Positions 51,669 to 60,375 of a DNA stretch of 64,000 bases are shown here, in pieces. The notes under the pieces are model-generated. The model did not search any database. It had not been told where the DNA came from and saw only the letters and a program-made list of their open reading frames with translations. Source of the DNA: Rhodococcus sp. G-MC3. GTDB lineage: Bacteria > Actinomycetota > Actinomycetes > Mycobacteriales > Mycobacteriaceae. The DNA lies in the NCBI RefSeq assembly GCF_030063335.1, contig NZ_JASISW010000008.1, forward strand, positions 186,001 to 250,000, given 5' to 3'. A program made the position numbers and the translations under genes. Within the stretch, counting starts at the first letter, position 1; each line of letters opens with the position of its first letter.

Positions 51669-52688
51669 ATGACGGGAAACGTGGTCGTACAAAGACCCGA
51701 CAGCATCGCAGCGGCAGCTCTGGTGATCCTCTGGAGTTCGGGATTCATCGGAGCCGAACTGGGCACGGCACATGCGTCCGCGCACACACTGCTTGCCTGG
51801 CGCTTTCTGGCGGCAGCGTTGATTCTGGTGGTCTGGTGCTGGTATCGGGGCCTGCGTCCGACATGGAAGGGGATTCGACATCAGGCCGTTCTCGGCTTCT
51901 TCTGTCAGTTCCTCTATTTGGCGTTTCTCTTCACCGGGGTCGGGCTCGGAGTGCCGGCGGGCACCGCGGCGTTGATTGCCGCGATGCAGCCTCTCGTCGT
52001 CGCAGCGCTTTCGGCCAGAGTGCTCGGCGAGCGGTTCCCGGCGTCGAGGATGTTGTCTCTGGCAGTCGGGTTCGGTGGGGTCTTCCTCGTCGTGGTGGGC
52101 GATCTCGGCGGAACGACGGCACCGTGGCTCGCCTACCTGCTTCCGTTCGCCGGAATGCTGGCGCTGTCCACCGGGACCGTCCTGGAACGCAAGCTGAACA
52201 CGGCAGAACCGATCGCCCTGGCCCTGTGTATCCAGAGCATCGTCTCGGCCGCGTTGTTCATGACCTGGAGCCTCGTCGCGGGCGATGCGGCACCACCGGG
52301 TACGTCAGGTTTCTGGGTTGCGATCGTCTGGGTCGTCGTGCTGTCGACCTTCGGCGCGTATGGCACCTACCTGTTCGTCCTGCGCCGCAGCGGCCCGACG
52401 AGGGCGAGCACTCTGCTCTACCTGACTCCGGCGACGACGATGGTGTGGGCGTTCTTCATGCTCGGCAACCCGATCACATGGATTGCGATGCTCGGTCTGA
52501 GTGTGAGCCTGGCGGCCCAATGTGAGTGGAAATACGTCGCAGGACGAGTATTCGCGCTCACATCGCGCGGAGCGCCTCCACCATCTCGTCCAGCTGAGCG
52601 AGCGTCACGAAATAGTGCGGCGACGCACGAACCACCGCGTCCAGACCCCGGTGTGTCATATCCACGAGCGTCGATCGACGGTGGCTGA
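51669..52688 (+). CDS. EamA/DMT-family transporter
   Basis: The ATG giving MTGNVVVQRPDS is used; an upstream start exists in the same frame. The protein is about 339 residues with ten membrane helices in two EamA repeats (ALVILWSSGFIGAELG... and LALCIQSIVSAALFMTWSL...). EamA proteins export amino acids or other metabolites. The last 50 residues after AQCEWKYVAGRV are a hydrophilic Pro/Arg-rich tail that reads through 131 bases antisense to the next gene; normal family members end near the last helix. Confidence 0.87.
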   Translation: MTGNVVVQRPDSIAAAALVILWSSGFIGAELGTAHASAHTLLAWRFLAAALILVVWCWYRGLRPTWKGIRHQAVLGFFCQFLYLAFLFTGVGLGVPAGTAALIAAMQPLVVAALSARVLGERFPASRMLSLAVGFGGVFLVVVGDLGGTTAPWLAYLLPFAGMLALSTGTVLERKLNTAEPIALALCIQSIVSAALFMTWSLVAGDAAPPGTSGFWVAIVWVVVLSTFGAYGTYLFVLRRSGPTRASTLLYLTPATTMVWAFFMLGNPITWIAMLGLSVSLAAQCEWKYVAGRVFALTSRGAPPPSRPAERASRNSAATHEPPRPDPGVSYPRASIDGG

Positions 52689-53727
52689 CGGTGACAGTCA
52701 CGCCTTTGGATGCCAGGAAATCTCGGACATCGGTTGGGGCGTGACCATCCACGGTGAACGACACGATGCCGGACTTGCGGTTACCGAGATCGTGGACGGT
52801 CACCCCGCCGATGCCGCGCAACGAACTTCGGAGGTACTCGGCCCGCTCGCTCACGGCCTCGGCAATGTTGTCGATCCCGATGTCGAGGAGATAGTCGACG
52901 GCGGCGCCCAGTGCGAGTCGGGCAGCGACGTCGCACTCCCAGAACTCGAACCGCGTCACATCGGCCGCGAGCTGATACTCCTTCGCGCTGTTCCATTGGG
53001 CGCTGTGTAAATCGAGGGCAGGCGGTTCCAGCGACGTCGCGAGTTCGGGACGCATGAACAGAAATCCCGTTCCGCGGGGGCCACGAAGCCACTTTCGGCC
53101 AGTGGCGCTGAGTGCATCCACCCCGAGTTCGCTGACGTCGACGCGTATCTGCCCGATCGATTGGCACGCATCGAGAAGCACGAGCGCGCCGAATCGGTGC
53201 GCGAGTTCAGTGACCTTCCGTGCCGGGTTGATCAGGCCACCGTTGGTGGGTGCGTGGACAAGTGAGACTATTCGGACACGATCATCGAGCATCGACTCCA
53301 GTGCCGCCAGGTCGATCTGCCCGGTGGGATCGCTCGGCACGAATTCGACCACTGCGCCGACAGCGGCGGCTCGTTGCAGTGCAGCGATCGCATTCGATGC
53401 GTACTCGACCTCGCACACCAGAATCCGGTCACCTGCCGCCAACGGAATCGAGTAGAAGAAATCGCTCCACGATCGAGTTGCGCTGTCGCTCAATGCGATG
53501 TCCGACGCCTGCGCCCCGATCAACGTCGCGATCGAAGTCTTGACGGCGGCGAGATCGGCCATCCTCTCGTTCGCTGCGCGGTATCCGCCGACGAGAGCTT
53601 CCCGACGAAGATGCGCGATGGCGGTCTCCACGACAGGCTCGGGGGGTAGGGACGATCCTGCGCTGTCGAGGAAAACGGAGGCTGCTGCGGCGGGGGTGTC
53701 GCGGCGGATTCGGTCAAGGTCGATCAT
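52558..53727 (-). CDS. Class V aminotransferase-fold PLP enzyme (possible EgtE-type C-S lyase)
   Basis: The 389-residue protein has the class V fold: FLDSAGSSLPP at the N-terminus, LVGGYRAANERM, the cofactor-binding VLLDACQSIGQI, and the PLP lysine in ATGRKWLRGPRGTG. It is divergent from egtABCD. Mycobacterial EgtE, a class V PLP C-S lyase that makes ergothioneine from the hercynylcysteine sulfoxide, shares the pattern (VGGY, DA.Q..GQ, RKW..GPRG). The same pattern occurs in other class V enzymes, for example isopenicillin-N-epimerase-like ones, so EgtE identity rests mainly on position. The 3' end overlaps the EamA gene. Confidence 0.75.
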   Translation of the reverse strand: MIDLDRIRRDTPAAAASVFLDSAGSSLPPEPVVETAIAHLRREALVGGYRAANERMADLAAVKTSIATLIGAQASDIALSDSATRSWSDFFYSIPLAAGDRILVCEVEYASNAIAALQRAAAVGAVVEFVPSDPTGQIDLAALESMLDDRVRIVSLVHAPTNGGLINPARKVTELAHRFGALVLLDACQSIGQIRVDVSELGVDALSATGRKWLRGPRGTGFLFMRPELATSLEPPALDLHSAQWNSAKEYQLAADVTRFEFWECDVAARLALGAAVDYLLDIGIDNIAEAVSERAEYLRSSLRGIGGVTVHDLGNRKSGIVSFTVDGHAPTDVRDFLASKGVTVTVSHRRSTLVDMTHRGLDAVVRASPHYFVTLAQLDEMVEALRAM

Positions 53728-53748
53728 GGGCGCCTTCCTGGCGGAGAA

Positions 53749-53824
53749 TTGTCGGTGCTACTTCTTGTCGGTGCCTGTTTCTTGTCGGTGCCACTTCTTG
53801 TCGGTGCCTGTTTCTTGTCGGTGC
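53749..53824. repeat. Tandem TTGTCGGTGC array between the PLP-enzyme gene and egtA
   Basis: Five copies of TTGTCGGTGC start at 53749, 53765, 53782, 53798 and 53815, with spacings 16, 17, 16 and 17; the spacers alternate between a YACTTC type and CTGTTTC, giving a 33-bp double unit. It fills the front of the divergent promoter region. Spacers are only 6-7 bases and not unique, so it is not a CRISPR array. Confidence 0.85.
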
Positions 53825-53926
53825 ACTGTGGTCCACTCGTAGCTACTGTCGAAGCAAGGTTGCCACGCGGATAGCGTTTCGGTCCGAATGCCCCGGGGTA
53901 GATGGGGCAGAAGCTAGGAGGCGCAC

Positions 53927-55180
53927 ATGTCGTCCAATGAGAAGTCCCTCGAACTGAGCTCGCGCCCCGCCGCCGAGACATATGTCGCAAGTGTCTGCTT
54001 CAAGGTGGGGCCACCGCAACTCATCGGCGCCGAGCTGGAGTGGTTGACCCACACCGCCGATGGAGACAGACCGTCACTCAGCAGCATGGCCACTGCGCTG
54101 GGGGAGTACGCACCACGCAGCATTGCCTCCGATTCACCCGCCTTGTCGTTGCCGGGCGGAAGCGCCGTCACGATCGAACCGGGCGGTCAGATCGAACTCT
54201 CCAGCGCACCCCATGCTTCGGTACTCGAACTACAGAGCGCACTGGATTCCGACGCTCGTGTCCTCACCGGGCTCATGAATGCAGCTCACCTCGGTATGGT
54301 GTCCGTCCCCGCCGATCGTGATCGCGATCCCATCAGACTGCTCGTTCTCCCTCGCTACTGCGCCATGGAGAACCGGTTCACCACCGTCGGGCCCTACGGG
54401 AAGCTGATGATGTGCAACACCGCGGCCGCTCAGGTCAGTGTGGACGCGGGCGCTGATCGGGTTCAGATCGCGCAGCGCTGGGAGATGTTGGAGGCTGTCG
54501 GCCCGGCTTTCGTCGCAGGCTTTGCGTGCTCTCCGACGCTGCAGGGCGCTCCCGACGGCGATTGGGCGTCTCAGCGCATGCGGACGTGGCTCGAACTGGA
54601 CGCGAGCAGGACCGAGGTGCCGAGTACCGGTGATCCCATCTCCGATTACGCCCACTGGGCCCTCGACGTCCCTCTCCTTTGTATCCCCGGCGAGGGCGAG
54701 AACTGGGAGGCACCCGTGGGGATCACGTTTGCGAATTGGATGGACGACCACGCTCTCATCGGTCGCCCGCCGACAATCGGCGACCTCGACTATCACCTCA
54801 CGACGCTATTCCCTCATGTCAGGGCGTGTGGCCATCTTGAAATCCGGTACCTCGACGCACAGCCCGAGGGCCAGTGGGTGATCCCCGCCGCTGCATTCGA
54901 AGCATTGCTCGGCTCGCCTGCCGTCACCGCGCAAGCGACTGCACTGACCGGCGACACCCGAGGTCGATGGATCGATGCTGCGCGTGACGGCCTCACCGAC
55001 CGAGATCTGCGCAGCGTGGCCGAGAGGCTCCTGCGGTTGGCCGCCGACAACTCGCCGCACTACGAGTCGATCCTGACCGACGCCGCAGACCGGTGTCGCC
55101 GAGGTGATCCACCTGTAGGCACGACCATCACGGCATCGAGCGCAGACAGTATTTGCCAGGCAGACAGGGAGTCGGTGTGA
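53927..55180 (+). CDS. egtA: EgtA, glutamate-cysteine ligase of ergothioneine synthesis
   Basis: The 417-residue ATP-grasp-like GCS2-family enzyme makes gamma-glutamylcysteine. Family features seen: VGPPQLIGAELEWL near the N-terminus, LGEYAPRSI, GGQIELSS, and the later FANWMDDHALIGRPPTIGDLDYHLTTLFPHVRACGHLEIRYLDAQP. It is the first gene of egtABCD; its stop overlaps the egtB start as GTGA. The order equals Rv3704c-Rv3701c in M. tuberculosis, although there the locus is elsewhere in the chromosome. Confidence 0.92.
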   Translation: MSSNEKSLELSSRPAAETYVASVCFKVGPPQLIGAELEWLTHTADGDRPSLSSMATALGEYAPRSIASDSPALSLPGGSAVTIEPGGQIELSSAPHASVLELQSALDSDARVLTGLMNAAHLGMVSVPADRDRDPIRLLVLPRYCAMENRFTTVGPYGKLMMCNTAAAQVSVDAGADRVQIAQRWEMLEAVGPAFVAGFACSPTLQGAPDGDWASQRMRTWLELDASRTEVPSTGDPISDYAHWALDVPLLCIPGEGENWEAPVGITFANWMDDHALIGRPPTIGDLDYHLTTLFPHVRACGHLEIRYLDAQPEGQWVIPAAAFEALLGSPAVTAQATALTGDTRGRWIDAARDGLTDRDLRSVAERLLRLAADNSPHYESILTDAADRCRRGDPPVGTTITASSADSICQADRESV

Positions 55181-56475
55181 GCAGCACGGGGCAACTCAGA
55201 AGCAAAGTCGAGAAGACCCTGACGCGCAGCCGGGCCCGCAGTGCCGCACTGACGGACTGTCTCGACGGCACCGACCTCCTCGCGCAGCACTCGCCGCTGA
55301 TGAGTCCGCTCGTCTGGGATCTCGCGCACATCGGAAGTCAGGAAGAGCTCTGGCTCGTGCGTGACGTCGGTGGCCGCGAACCGGTTCGGCCGGACATCGA
55401 CGAACTGTACGACGCTTTCAAGCACACCCGTTCCAGCCGAACGGCGTTACCGCTGCTCTCTCCCGAGGAGGCGCGCGCCTACGTGTCGAGCGTTCGCGAC
55501 AAGGTGTGGGACATCCTCGCCGCCAGTCCGCTGGACGGTCGTCGACTCGAGCGCGACGGGTTCGCCTTCGGAATGATCGCGCAGCACGAGCAGCAGCACG
55601 ACGAGACGATGCTGGCGACTCATCAATTGCGTACCGGCCCTGCCGTATTGCACGCACCGCCGCCGCCGCCCGCTCGTGTATCGGCGCAGGGTGAGGTAAT
55701 CATCGAGGGTGGCGAGTTCACGATGGGTACCACCCTCGACGCGTGGGCACTCGACAACGAACGGCCGGCGCACCCCCGGTTCGTGCCGACTTTCGCGATC
55801 GACGTCGCTCCGGTGACCAACGGTCAGTACGTCGAGTTCATTGCTCAGGGTGGTTACGAGCGCTCCGAGCTGTGGAGCGAACGAGGCTGGTTGCACCGTG
55901 CAACCGAAGGATTGATCGCTCCTCAATTCTGGGAGCGCGATTCCGACGGAACGTGGTGGCGTCGGGCATTCGGTGTGCGAGCCCCGGTCCGTCCGGACCA
56001 GCCAGTGGTGCACGTCAGTTTCTTCGAAGCCGAGGCGTATGCGCGCTGGGCCGGGAAACGCCTTCCAACAGAAGCGGAATGGGAGAAGGCTGCACGGTTC
56101 GATCCGTCGACGGGCGCGGTTCGCAAGTATCCTTGGGGAGACGCGGAGCCGACCGAGGTCCACGCGAACCTCGGCCAGACTCACCTCGAACCGGCGGATG
56201 TCGGTGCCTACCCGGCCGGAGCGTCGCCGCAGGGTGTGCAGCAGTTGATCGGCGATGTGTGGGAGTGGACGTCCTCGGACTTCGAGCCGTACAGCGGGTT
56301 CGAGCCGTTCCCGTACGCCGAGTACTCCGAGGTCTTCCTTCGCGGTGACTACAAGGTGTTGCGTGGAGGATCGTTCGGCACCGACGAGGTCGCGTGCCGC
56401 GGCACGTTCCGCAACTGGGACCACCCCATTCGCAGGCAGATATTTTCCGGCATCAGATGTGCCCGAGATGTGTAG
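55177..56475 (+). CDS. egtB: EgtB, iron-dependent hercynylcysteine sulfoxide synthase
   Basis: The 432-residue protein combines an N-terminal DinB_2 four-helix domain with a C-terminal formylglycine-generating-enzyme-like domain. Iron ligands are His51 (WDLAHIGSQEE), His137 and His141 (HEQQHDET), close to the mycobacterial EgtB His51/134/138. The FGE part shows PVTNGQYVEF, RLPTEAEWEKAA, GDVWEWTSS and VLRGGSFGT. It couples gamma-glutamylcysteine to hercynine using O2. GTG start overlaps the egtA stop; the end overlaps egtC by 8 bases. Confidence 0.94.
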   Translation: MSSTGQLRSKVEKTLTRSRARSAALTDCLDGTDLLAQHSPLMSPLVWDLAHIGSQEELWLVRDVGGREPVRPDIDELYDAFKHTRSSRTALPLLSPEEARAYVSSVRDKVWDILAASPLDGRRLERDGFAFGMIAQHEQQHDETMLATHQLRTGPAVLHAPPPPPARVSAQGEVIIEGGEFTMGTTLDAWALDNERPAHPRFVPTFAIDVAPVTNGQYVEFIAQGGYERSELWSERGWLHRATEGLIAPQFWERDSDGTWWRRAFGVRAPVRPDQPVVHVSFFEAEAYARWAGKRLPTEAEWEKAARFDPSTGAVRKYPWGDAEPTEVHANLGQTHLEPADVGAYPAGASPQGVQQLIGDVWEWTSSDFEPYSGFEPFPYAEYSEVFLRGDYKVLRGGSFGTDEVACRGTFRNWDHPIRRQIFSGIRCARDV

Positions 56476-57202
56476 ACATCTCGGTTATCTCGGACCTGCG
56501 CGCAGCGTCGGCGGTGTGCTCACCGACGGTGAGAATTGTCTGCGCACTCAGTCCTGGGCGCCGAAAGACATGCGAGGCGGCGGCACCATCAATGCCGACG
56601 GTTTCGGAGCGGCATGGTGGCGCAAGGACGACATTCACAGCTACCGCAATCCGATGCCCATCTGGTCCGACCCCGCGGTCGACGACATGCTCGCCGGTGT
56701 CGAATCCGAGGCCGTGATCGCCGCGGTGCGGTCGGCCACCGTCGGGATGCCCGTCGAACGCAGCGCGTGTGCGCCCTTCACCGACGACACATGGGCGTTC
56801 AGCCACAACGGTGTCGTGTTCGGGTGGCCCGATGCGCTCGTCGAGCTCGCCGCCGAGGTCCCGACGAAGGATCTGCTTACCCTCCCCGCTCCCACCGATT
56901 CGGCGGCGCTGTGGCTCGTATTGCGACACCTGCTTCGTGAGCACGAGCCGGAGAAGGCACTGCGAATGCTGGTCGCCCGTGTCGAATCCACCTCTCCTGG
57001 GCCGCGTCTGAATCTTCTGCTCGGTGACGGGCACACGATGTATGCGACCACGCTGTATCACTCGCTGGCAGTGCTGAGCCTCGAAAACTCGGTCACCATC
57101 GCCTCCGAGCCGCTCGACGACAACCCCGCCTGGACTCGTATCGACGACCGCAAGTTGGTAGTCGCCACAGCAGAGCACGTCGACATCACCGACCTCAATT
57201 GA
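56468..57202 (+). CDS. egtC: EgtC, gamma-glutamyl-hercynylcysteine sulfoxide amidohydrolase
   Basis: The 244-residue class II glutamine-amidotransferase-fold enzyme has the catalytic N-terminal cysteine exposed after Met removal (MCRHLGYLG), NADGFGAAWW and FSHNGVV with the oxyanion Asn, and LLLGDGHTMYATT. It removes the glutamyl group from the EgtB product. The ATG overlaps the egtB reading frame by 8 bases, so expression is coupled. Confidence 0.94.
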   Translation: MCRHLGYLGPARSVGGVLTDGENCLRTQSWAPKDMRGGGTINADGFGAAWWRKDDIHSYRNPMPIWSDPAVDDMLAGVESEAVIAAVRSATVGMPVERSACAPFTDDTWAFSHNGVVFGWPDALVELAAEVPTKDLLTLPAPTDSAALWLVLRHLLREHEPEKALRMLVARVESTSPGPRLNLLLGDGHTMYATTLYHSLAVLSLENSVTIASEPLDDNPAWTRIDDRKLVVATAEHVDITDLN

Positions 57203-57211
57203 AGGAGAACA

Positions 57212-58186
57212 GTGTCTGATATCGCGCTGGATGTGCATATTTCACCGGAAAAGCTCCTCGACGACCTGCGTGCCGACGTGCGACAGGGCTTGACCGCTTC
57301 ACCGAAGTGGCTCTCTCCCAAGTGGTTCTACGACGCTGCCGGGAGCGTTCTGTTCGAGCAGATCACCGAGCTGCCGGAGTACTACCCGACGCGCACCGAA
57401 CGTGCGCTCATCGAGGCTCATGCCCACGACATTGCCGAGAAGACGGATGCGGCGATACTCGTCGAGCTCGGGTCGGGTTCGTCGGAGAAAACACGGCTGC
57501 TGCTTGCGGCAGGCACCAAACACGGGTCCCTTCGCAAGTACGTACCGCAGGATGTGTCCCCGTCGGCATTGGAAGGAGCGATCGAGCAGATCTCTCGTGA
57601 GTTCCCTTCCCTCGAAGTACAGGGGATCGTCAGCGATTTCACCGACACACTGCAAAACCTCCCCGCCGATGGAAGCCGTACTATCGCCTTCCTCGGCGGT
57701 ACTCTCGGCAACCTGATTCCCGACGAGCGGGCGACCTTCCTGGCCGACATCGGCCAGGCTCTCGTCGATGGTGAATTCTTGCTGCTGGGAGTCGGATTGG
57801 TCATCGACGAAAACGTGCTCGTGCCGGCCTACGACGACGCAGCGGGGGTAACAGCTCAATTCAATGCGAACGTGTTGTCGGTCCTCAACGACAAACTCGG
57901 TGCGAACTTCGATCCGCAGAAATATCAGCATGTCGCACTGTGGAACCCGGACGCCGAGTGGATCGAGATGCGGCTGCGGGCCACGGAGGATCAGCAGGTG
58001 CACATCGCGGACCTCGATCTCGACGTCACGTTGGAGAGGGGTGAAGAACTGCGTACCGAGATCTCGGCGAAGTTCCGCCGGGACGGCATCGAAAGAGAAC
58101 TCGTCGATGCGGGCTTTCGCATCGACGAGTTCTGGACCGACTCCGAGGACAAGTTCGCTCTGATCCTGGCCCGGCGCAGCATCTAA
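57212..58186 (+). CDS. egtD: EgtD, histidine N-alpha-trimethyltransferase
   Basis: The 324-residue SAM methyltransferase makes hercynine from histidine. Features: SPKWFYDAAGSVLFEQITELPEYYPTRTE near the start, SAM motif LVELGSGSSEKTRLLL, FLGGTLGNLIP, and the C-terminal RTEISAKFRRDGIERELVDAGF with FWTDSEDKFALILARR. It ends the egt operon; its stop overlaps the stop of the convergent ABC-permease gene (shared CTAA). Confidence 0.94.
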   Translation: MSDIALDVHISPEKLLDDLRADVRQGLTASPKWLSPKWFYDAAGSVLFEQITELPEYYPTRTERALIEAHAHDIAEKTDAAILVELGSGSSEKTRLLLAAGTKHGSLRKYVPQDVSPSALEGAIEQISREFPSLEVQGIVSDFTDTLQNLPADGSRTIAFLGGTLGNLIPDERATFLADIGQALVDGEFLLLGVGLVIDENVLVPAYDDAAGVTAQFNANVLSVLNDKLGANFDPQKYQHVALWNPDAEWIEMRLRATEDQQVHIADLDLDVTLERGEELRTEISAKFRRDGIERELVDAGFRIDEFWTDSEDKFALILARRSI

Positions 58187-59538
58187 GCAGCCGCCGGTGA
58201 CAACCTTCCTGCCCGACGAGCAGGCGTCAGGGATGCTACGAGGGCGAGGATTCCCGCAGCGAGGACTGTCCCGGCGACGAGGCCCCAGGGAAGTGTCGGG
58301 GCGGTCAGGCCGGTGTCGCCGATGGATCCGAGCAGCGACTGAGCTGCGGCCCAGCCGTAGATCACGCCGAGCACGACACCCAGTCCGACTGATGCAATGA
58401 CCATCTGTGCGCTTTCGTAGAAAATCGTGGCGCGCAGCTGCTTCCTGGTGAAGCCGAGTGCTCGCAGCAGTACCAGTTCTCGGGTCCGTTGCAGCACGCT
58501 CAGCGTCATGTTGCTGACCATGCCGACGGCGGCGATGACGGCGGAGAACCCGACGAGCCCGCCGAGGATGGCGGTGGTGACGTTGAGCGCCTGCTCGATA
58601 TCTTCACTGCCTGGTTGGCTGCGCATGATGGTTGCGTACGATGCCGACGCGACCGCCAGCGTCACCACGAGGGTGACACCGATGACCAGGCCGATCGTGG
58701 TGCGAGTGCTGCGCTGTGGGTACCGCACCGCGTTCGCGGCGGCGAGCCGGGCAGAGGCGCTGTTACCGAACAACTTTCCGACACCCGAGAGTGTGGCAGG
58801 CATGATCGAGGTCGCACCGAGCACGATTCCCGTGAACGAGATCAGGCCACCGAAGAACGCGACGATCACTCCCGTCGGCGTCATCAGGCCGAGCAGAACC
58901 CCGAGACCGAGTACGACGAAACCGCCGCCGACGGCGATGATCGACAAGGCTGTCCGAACAGGCCGCCGAGCAGCGACGTCCGGCGTTTCGACGATGTGGC
59001 CCGTTGCCTGAATCGGAGTCACCGCGAGGACTCGACGTGAACCGACACGGGCCGCAATCCAGGTCGTGAGAACCACCATCACGGCCGGCAGCAGGACAAG
59101 CGGATGCACGGTGGTGTAGTCGATGTCCGGCATTTTTCCCCGAGACACCGCGAAACTGCGCGCTGCGCTGCTGCCTGCGACTCCGATCACCAGGCCCAGC
59201 GCGGCACCGACGAGCCCGACCAGTAGGCCCTCCCGTGCGACCGAACTGCGCAATGCGCCAGCGCCAGCGCCGATGAGCCGCAGTAGCGCAATCGTGGCGG
59301 TGCGTCCGGCCACGACGGTTGCGAAGGTATTGGCAGTGACGATGGAGGCAACGTACATCGACAGACCGATGAAGACGGCGGCGACCGAGAACAGGGCAGT
59401 GCCTGCCGTTCCGCCCTGGGAGCCGACGACGTCGCTCAACATCGACGTGGCCTGGATGAGGCTGACGCCGAACGCGGAGGCGAGTGCCGTCACCAGCAGG
59501 CTCGTCGCGTGGTCGCGGCTGTGCGCGAGCGCTCTCAT
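58183..59538 (-). CDS. FtsX-family ABC transporter permease
   Basis: The 451-residue permease has about eight membrane helices in two FtsX modules (first near 60-130, second near 330-430). There is no MacB-type periplasmic domain of the usual size. N-terminal LAHSRDHATSLLVTALASAFGVSLIQ precedes the first module. It pairs with the ATPase gene downstream in coordinate terms (upstream in transcription) through a 4-base overlap. Such pairs with a LuxR-type two-component system often export or sense peptide antibiotics, which is inference here. Confidence 0.85.
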   Translation of the reverse strand: MRALAHSRDHATSLLVTALASAFGVSLIQATSMLSDVVGSQGGTAGTALFSVAAVFIGLSMYVASIVTANTFATVVAGRTATIALLRLIGAGAGALRSSVAREGLLVGLVGAALGLVIGVAGSSAARSFAVSRGKMPDIDYTTVHPLVLLPAVMVVLTTWIAARVGSRRVLAVTPIQATGHIVETPDVAARRPVRTALSIIAVGGGFVVLGLGVLLGLMTPTGVIVAFFGGLISFTGIVLGATSIMPATLSGVGKLFGNSASARLAAANAVRYPQRSTRTTIGLVIGVTLVVTLAVASASYATIMRSQPGSEDIEQALNVTTAILGGLVGFSAVIAAVGMVSNMTLSVLQRTRELVLLRALGFTRKQLRATIFYESAQMVIASVGLGVVLGVIYGWAAAQSLLGSIGDTGLTAPTLPWGLVAGTVLAAGILALVASLTPARRAGRLSPAAA

Positions 59539-60290
59539 GCTGCACGCTCCGCAGCGAGCATGTACGCGCTGATGTCCTCGGCGCTCGAGCGTGGGAGTTG
59601 GTCGACGACGCGGCCATCGGCAATGAAGACGATGCGATCGGCGAAGCTGGCGGCCACCGGATCATGGGTGACCATGACGATGCTTTGGTGGTACTCGCGG
59701 GCAGCGGTGGCAAGCAGTGTGAGCACCTCACGACCCGTTCGGGAGTCCAAGTTCCCGGTCGGCTCGTCGGCGAACACGGTGTGCGGCCTGCGAGCCAGAG
59801 CGCGCACGATGGCCACGCGTTGCTGTTGACCACCCGAAAGCTGGTGAGGCTTGTGAGCGAGACGATCGGCCAATCCGAGTGTCACCAGGAGATGATCGAT
59901 CCATGCCCTTTCTTCGGTGCTCGGCTTACGCCCGTCGAGTTCGAAGGGGAGCAGGATATTGCCGAGGACGTCGAGCGTCGGAACCAGGTTGAACGCTTGG
60001 AACACGAAACCGACCTTGCGGCGACGCAGGGTGGTGAGGGAGTCGTCGTCGAGAGTGCTGATTTCGGTGTCGCCGAGCCACACTCGGCCGGAGGTAGGGG
60101 AGTCGAGTCCGGCCATGATGTGCATGAGCGTCGACTTCCCTGAACCCGACGGTCCCATGACAGCGGTGAATTCGCCGCGATGGATTGTCAGTGACGTGTG
60201 GTCGAGAGCGAACACGGGAGTGTCGTCGCCATAGCGTTTGGTGACGTCGTCGACTCGTGCAACGACGGGGAGTGTGGGTGTGTAGGTCAT
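59535..60290 (-). CDS. ABC transporter ATP-binding protein (MacB/LolD type)
   Basis: The 251-residue ATPase has Walker A GPSGSGKSTLMHI, Q-loop, signature LSGGQQQRVAIVRAL, and Walker B TVFADEPTGNLDS. The sequence VTKRYGDDTPVFALDHTSLTIHRGEFTAVMGPSGSGKST is typical of FtsX-partner ATPases. It overlaps the permease start by 4 bases and is 85 bases downstream of the response-regulator gene on the same strand. Confidence 0.93.
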   Translation of the reverse strand: MTYTPTLPVVARVDDVTKRYGDDTPVFALDHTSLTIHRGEFTAVMGPSGSGKSTLMHIMAGLDSPTSGRVWLGDTEISTLDDDSLTTLRRRKVGFVFQAFNLVPTLDVLGNILLPFELDGRKPSTEERAWIDHLLVTLGLADRLAHKPHQLSGGQQQRVAIVRALARRPHTVFADEPTGNLDSRTGREVLTLLATAAREYHQSIVMVTHDPVAASFADRIVFIADGRVVDQLPRSSAEDISAYMLAAERAA

Positions 60291-60375
60291 GTGAGCAACG
60301 CTATGAGCCGAGCGGCCAGGGCGAATCAGGCGGAAGTCTCTCCCTCGTACATCCGCAGGATGACATGTCGCGGCG

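Noticed and set aside
53749-53824. CRISPR array
   Set aside because: Repeats are 10 bp, spacers 6-7 bp and nearly identical to each other, and no cas gene is present in the window.
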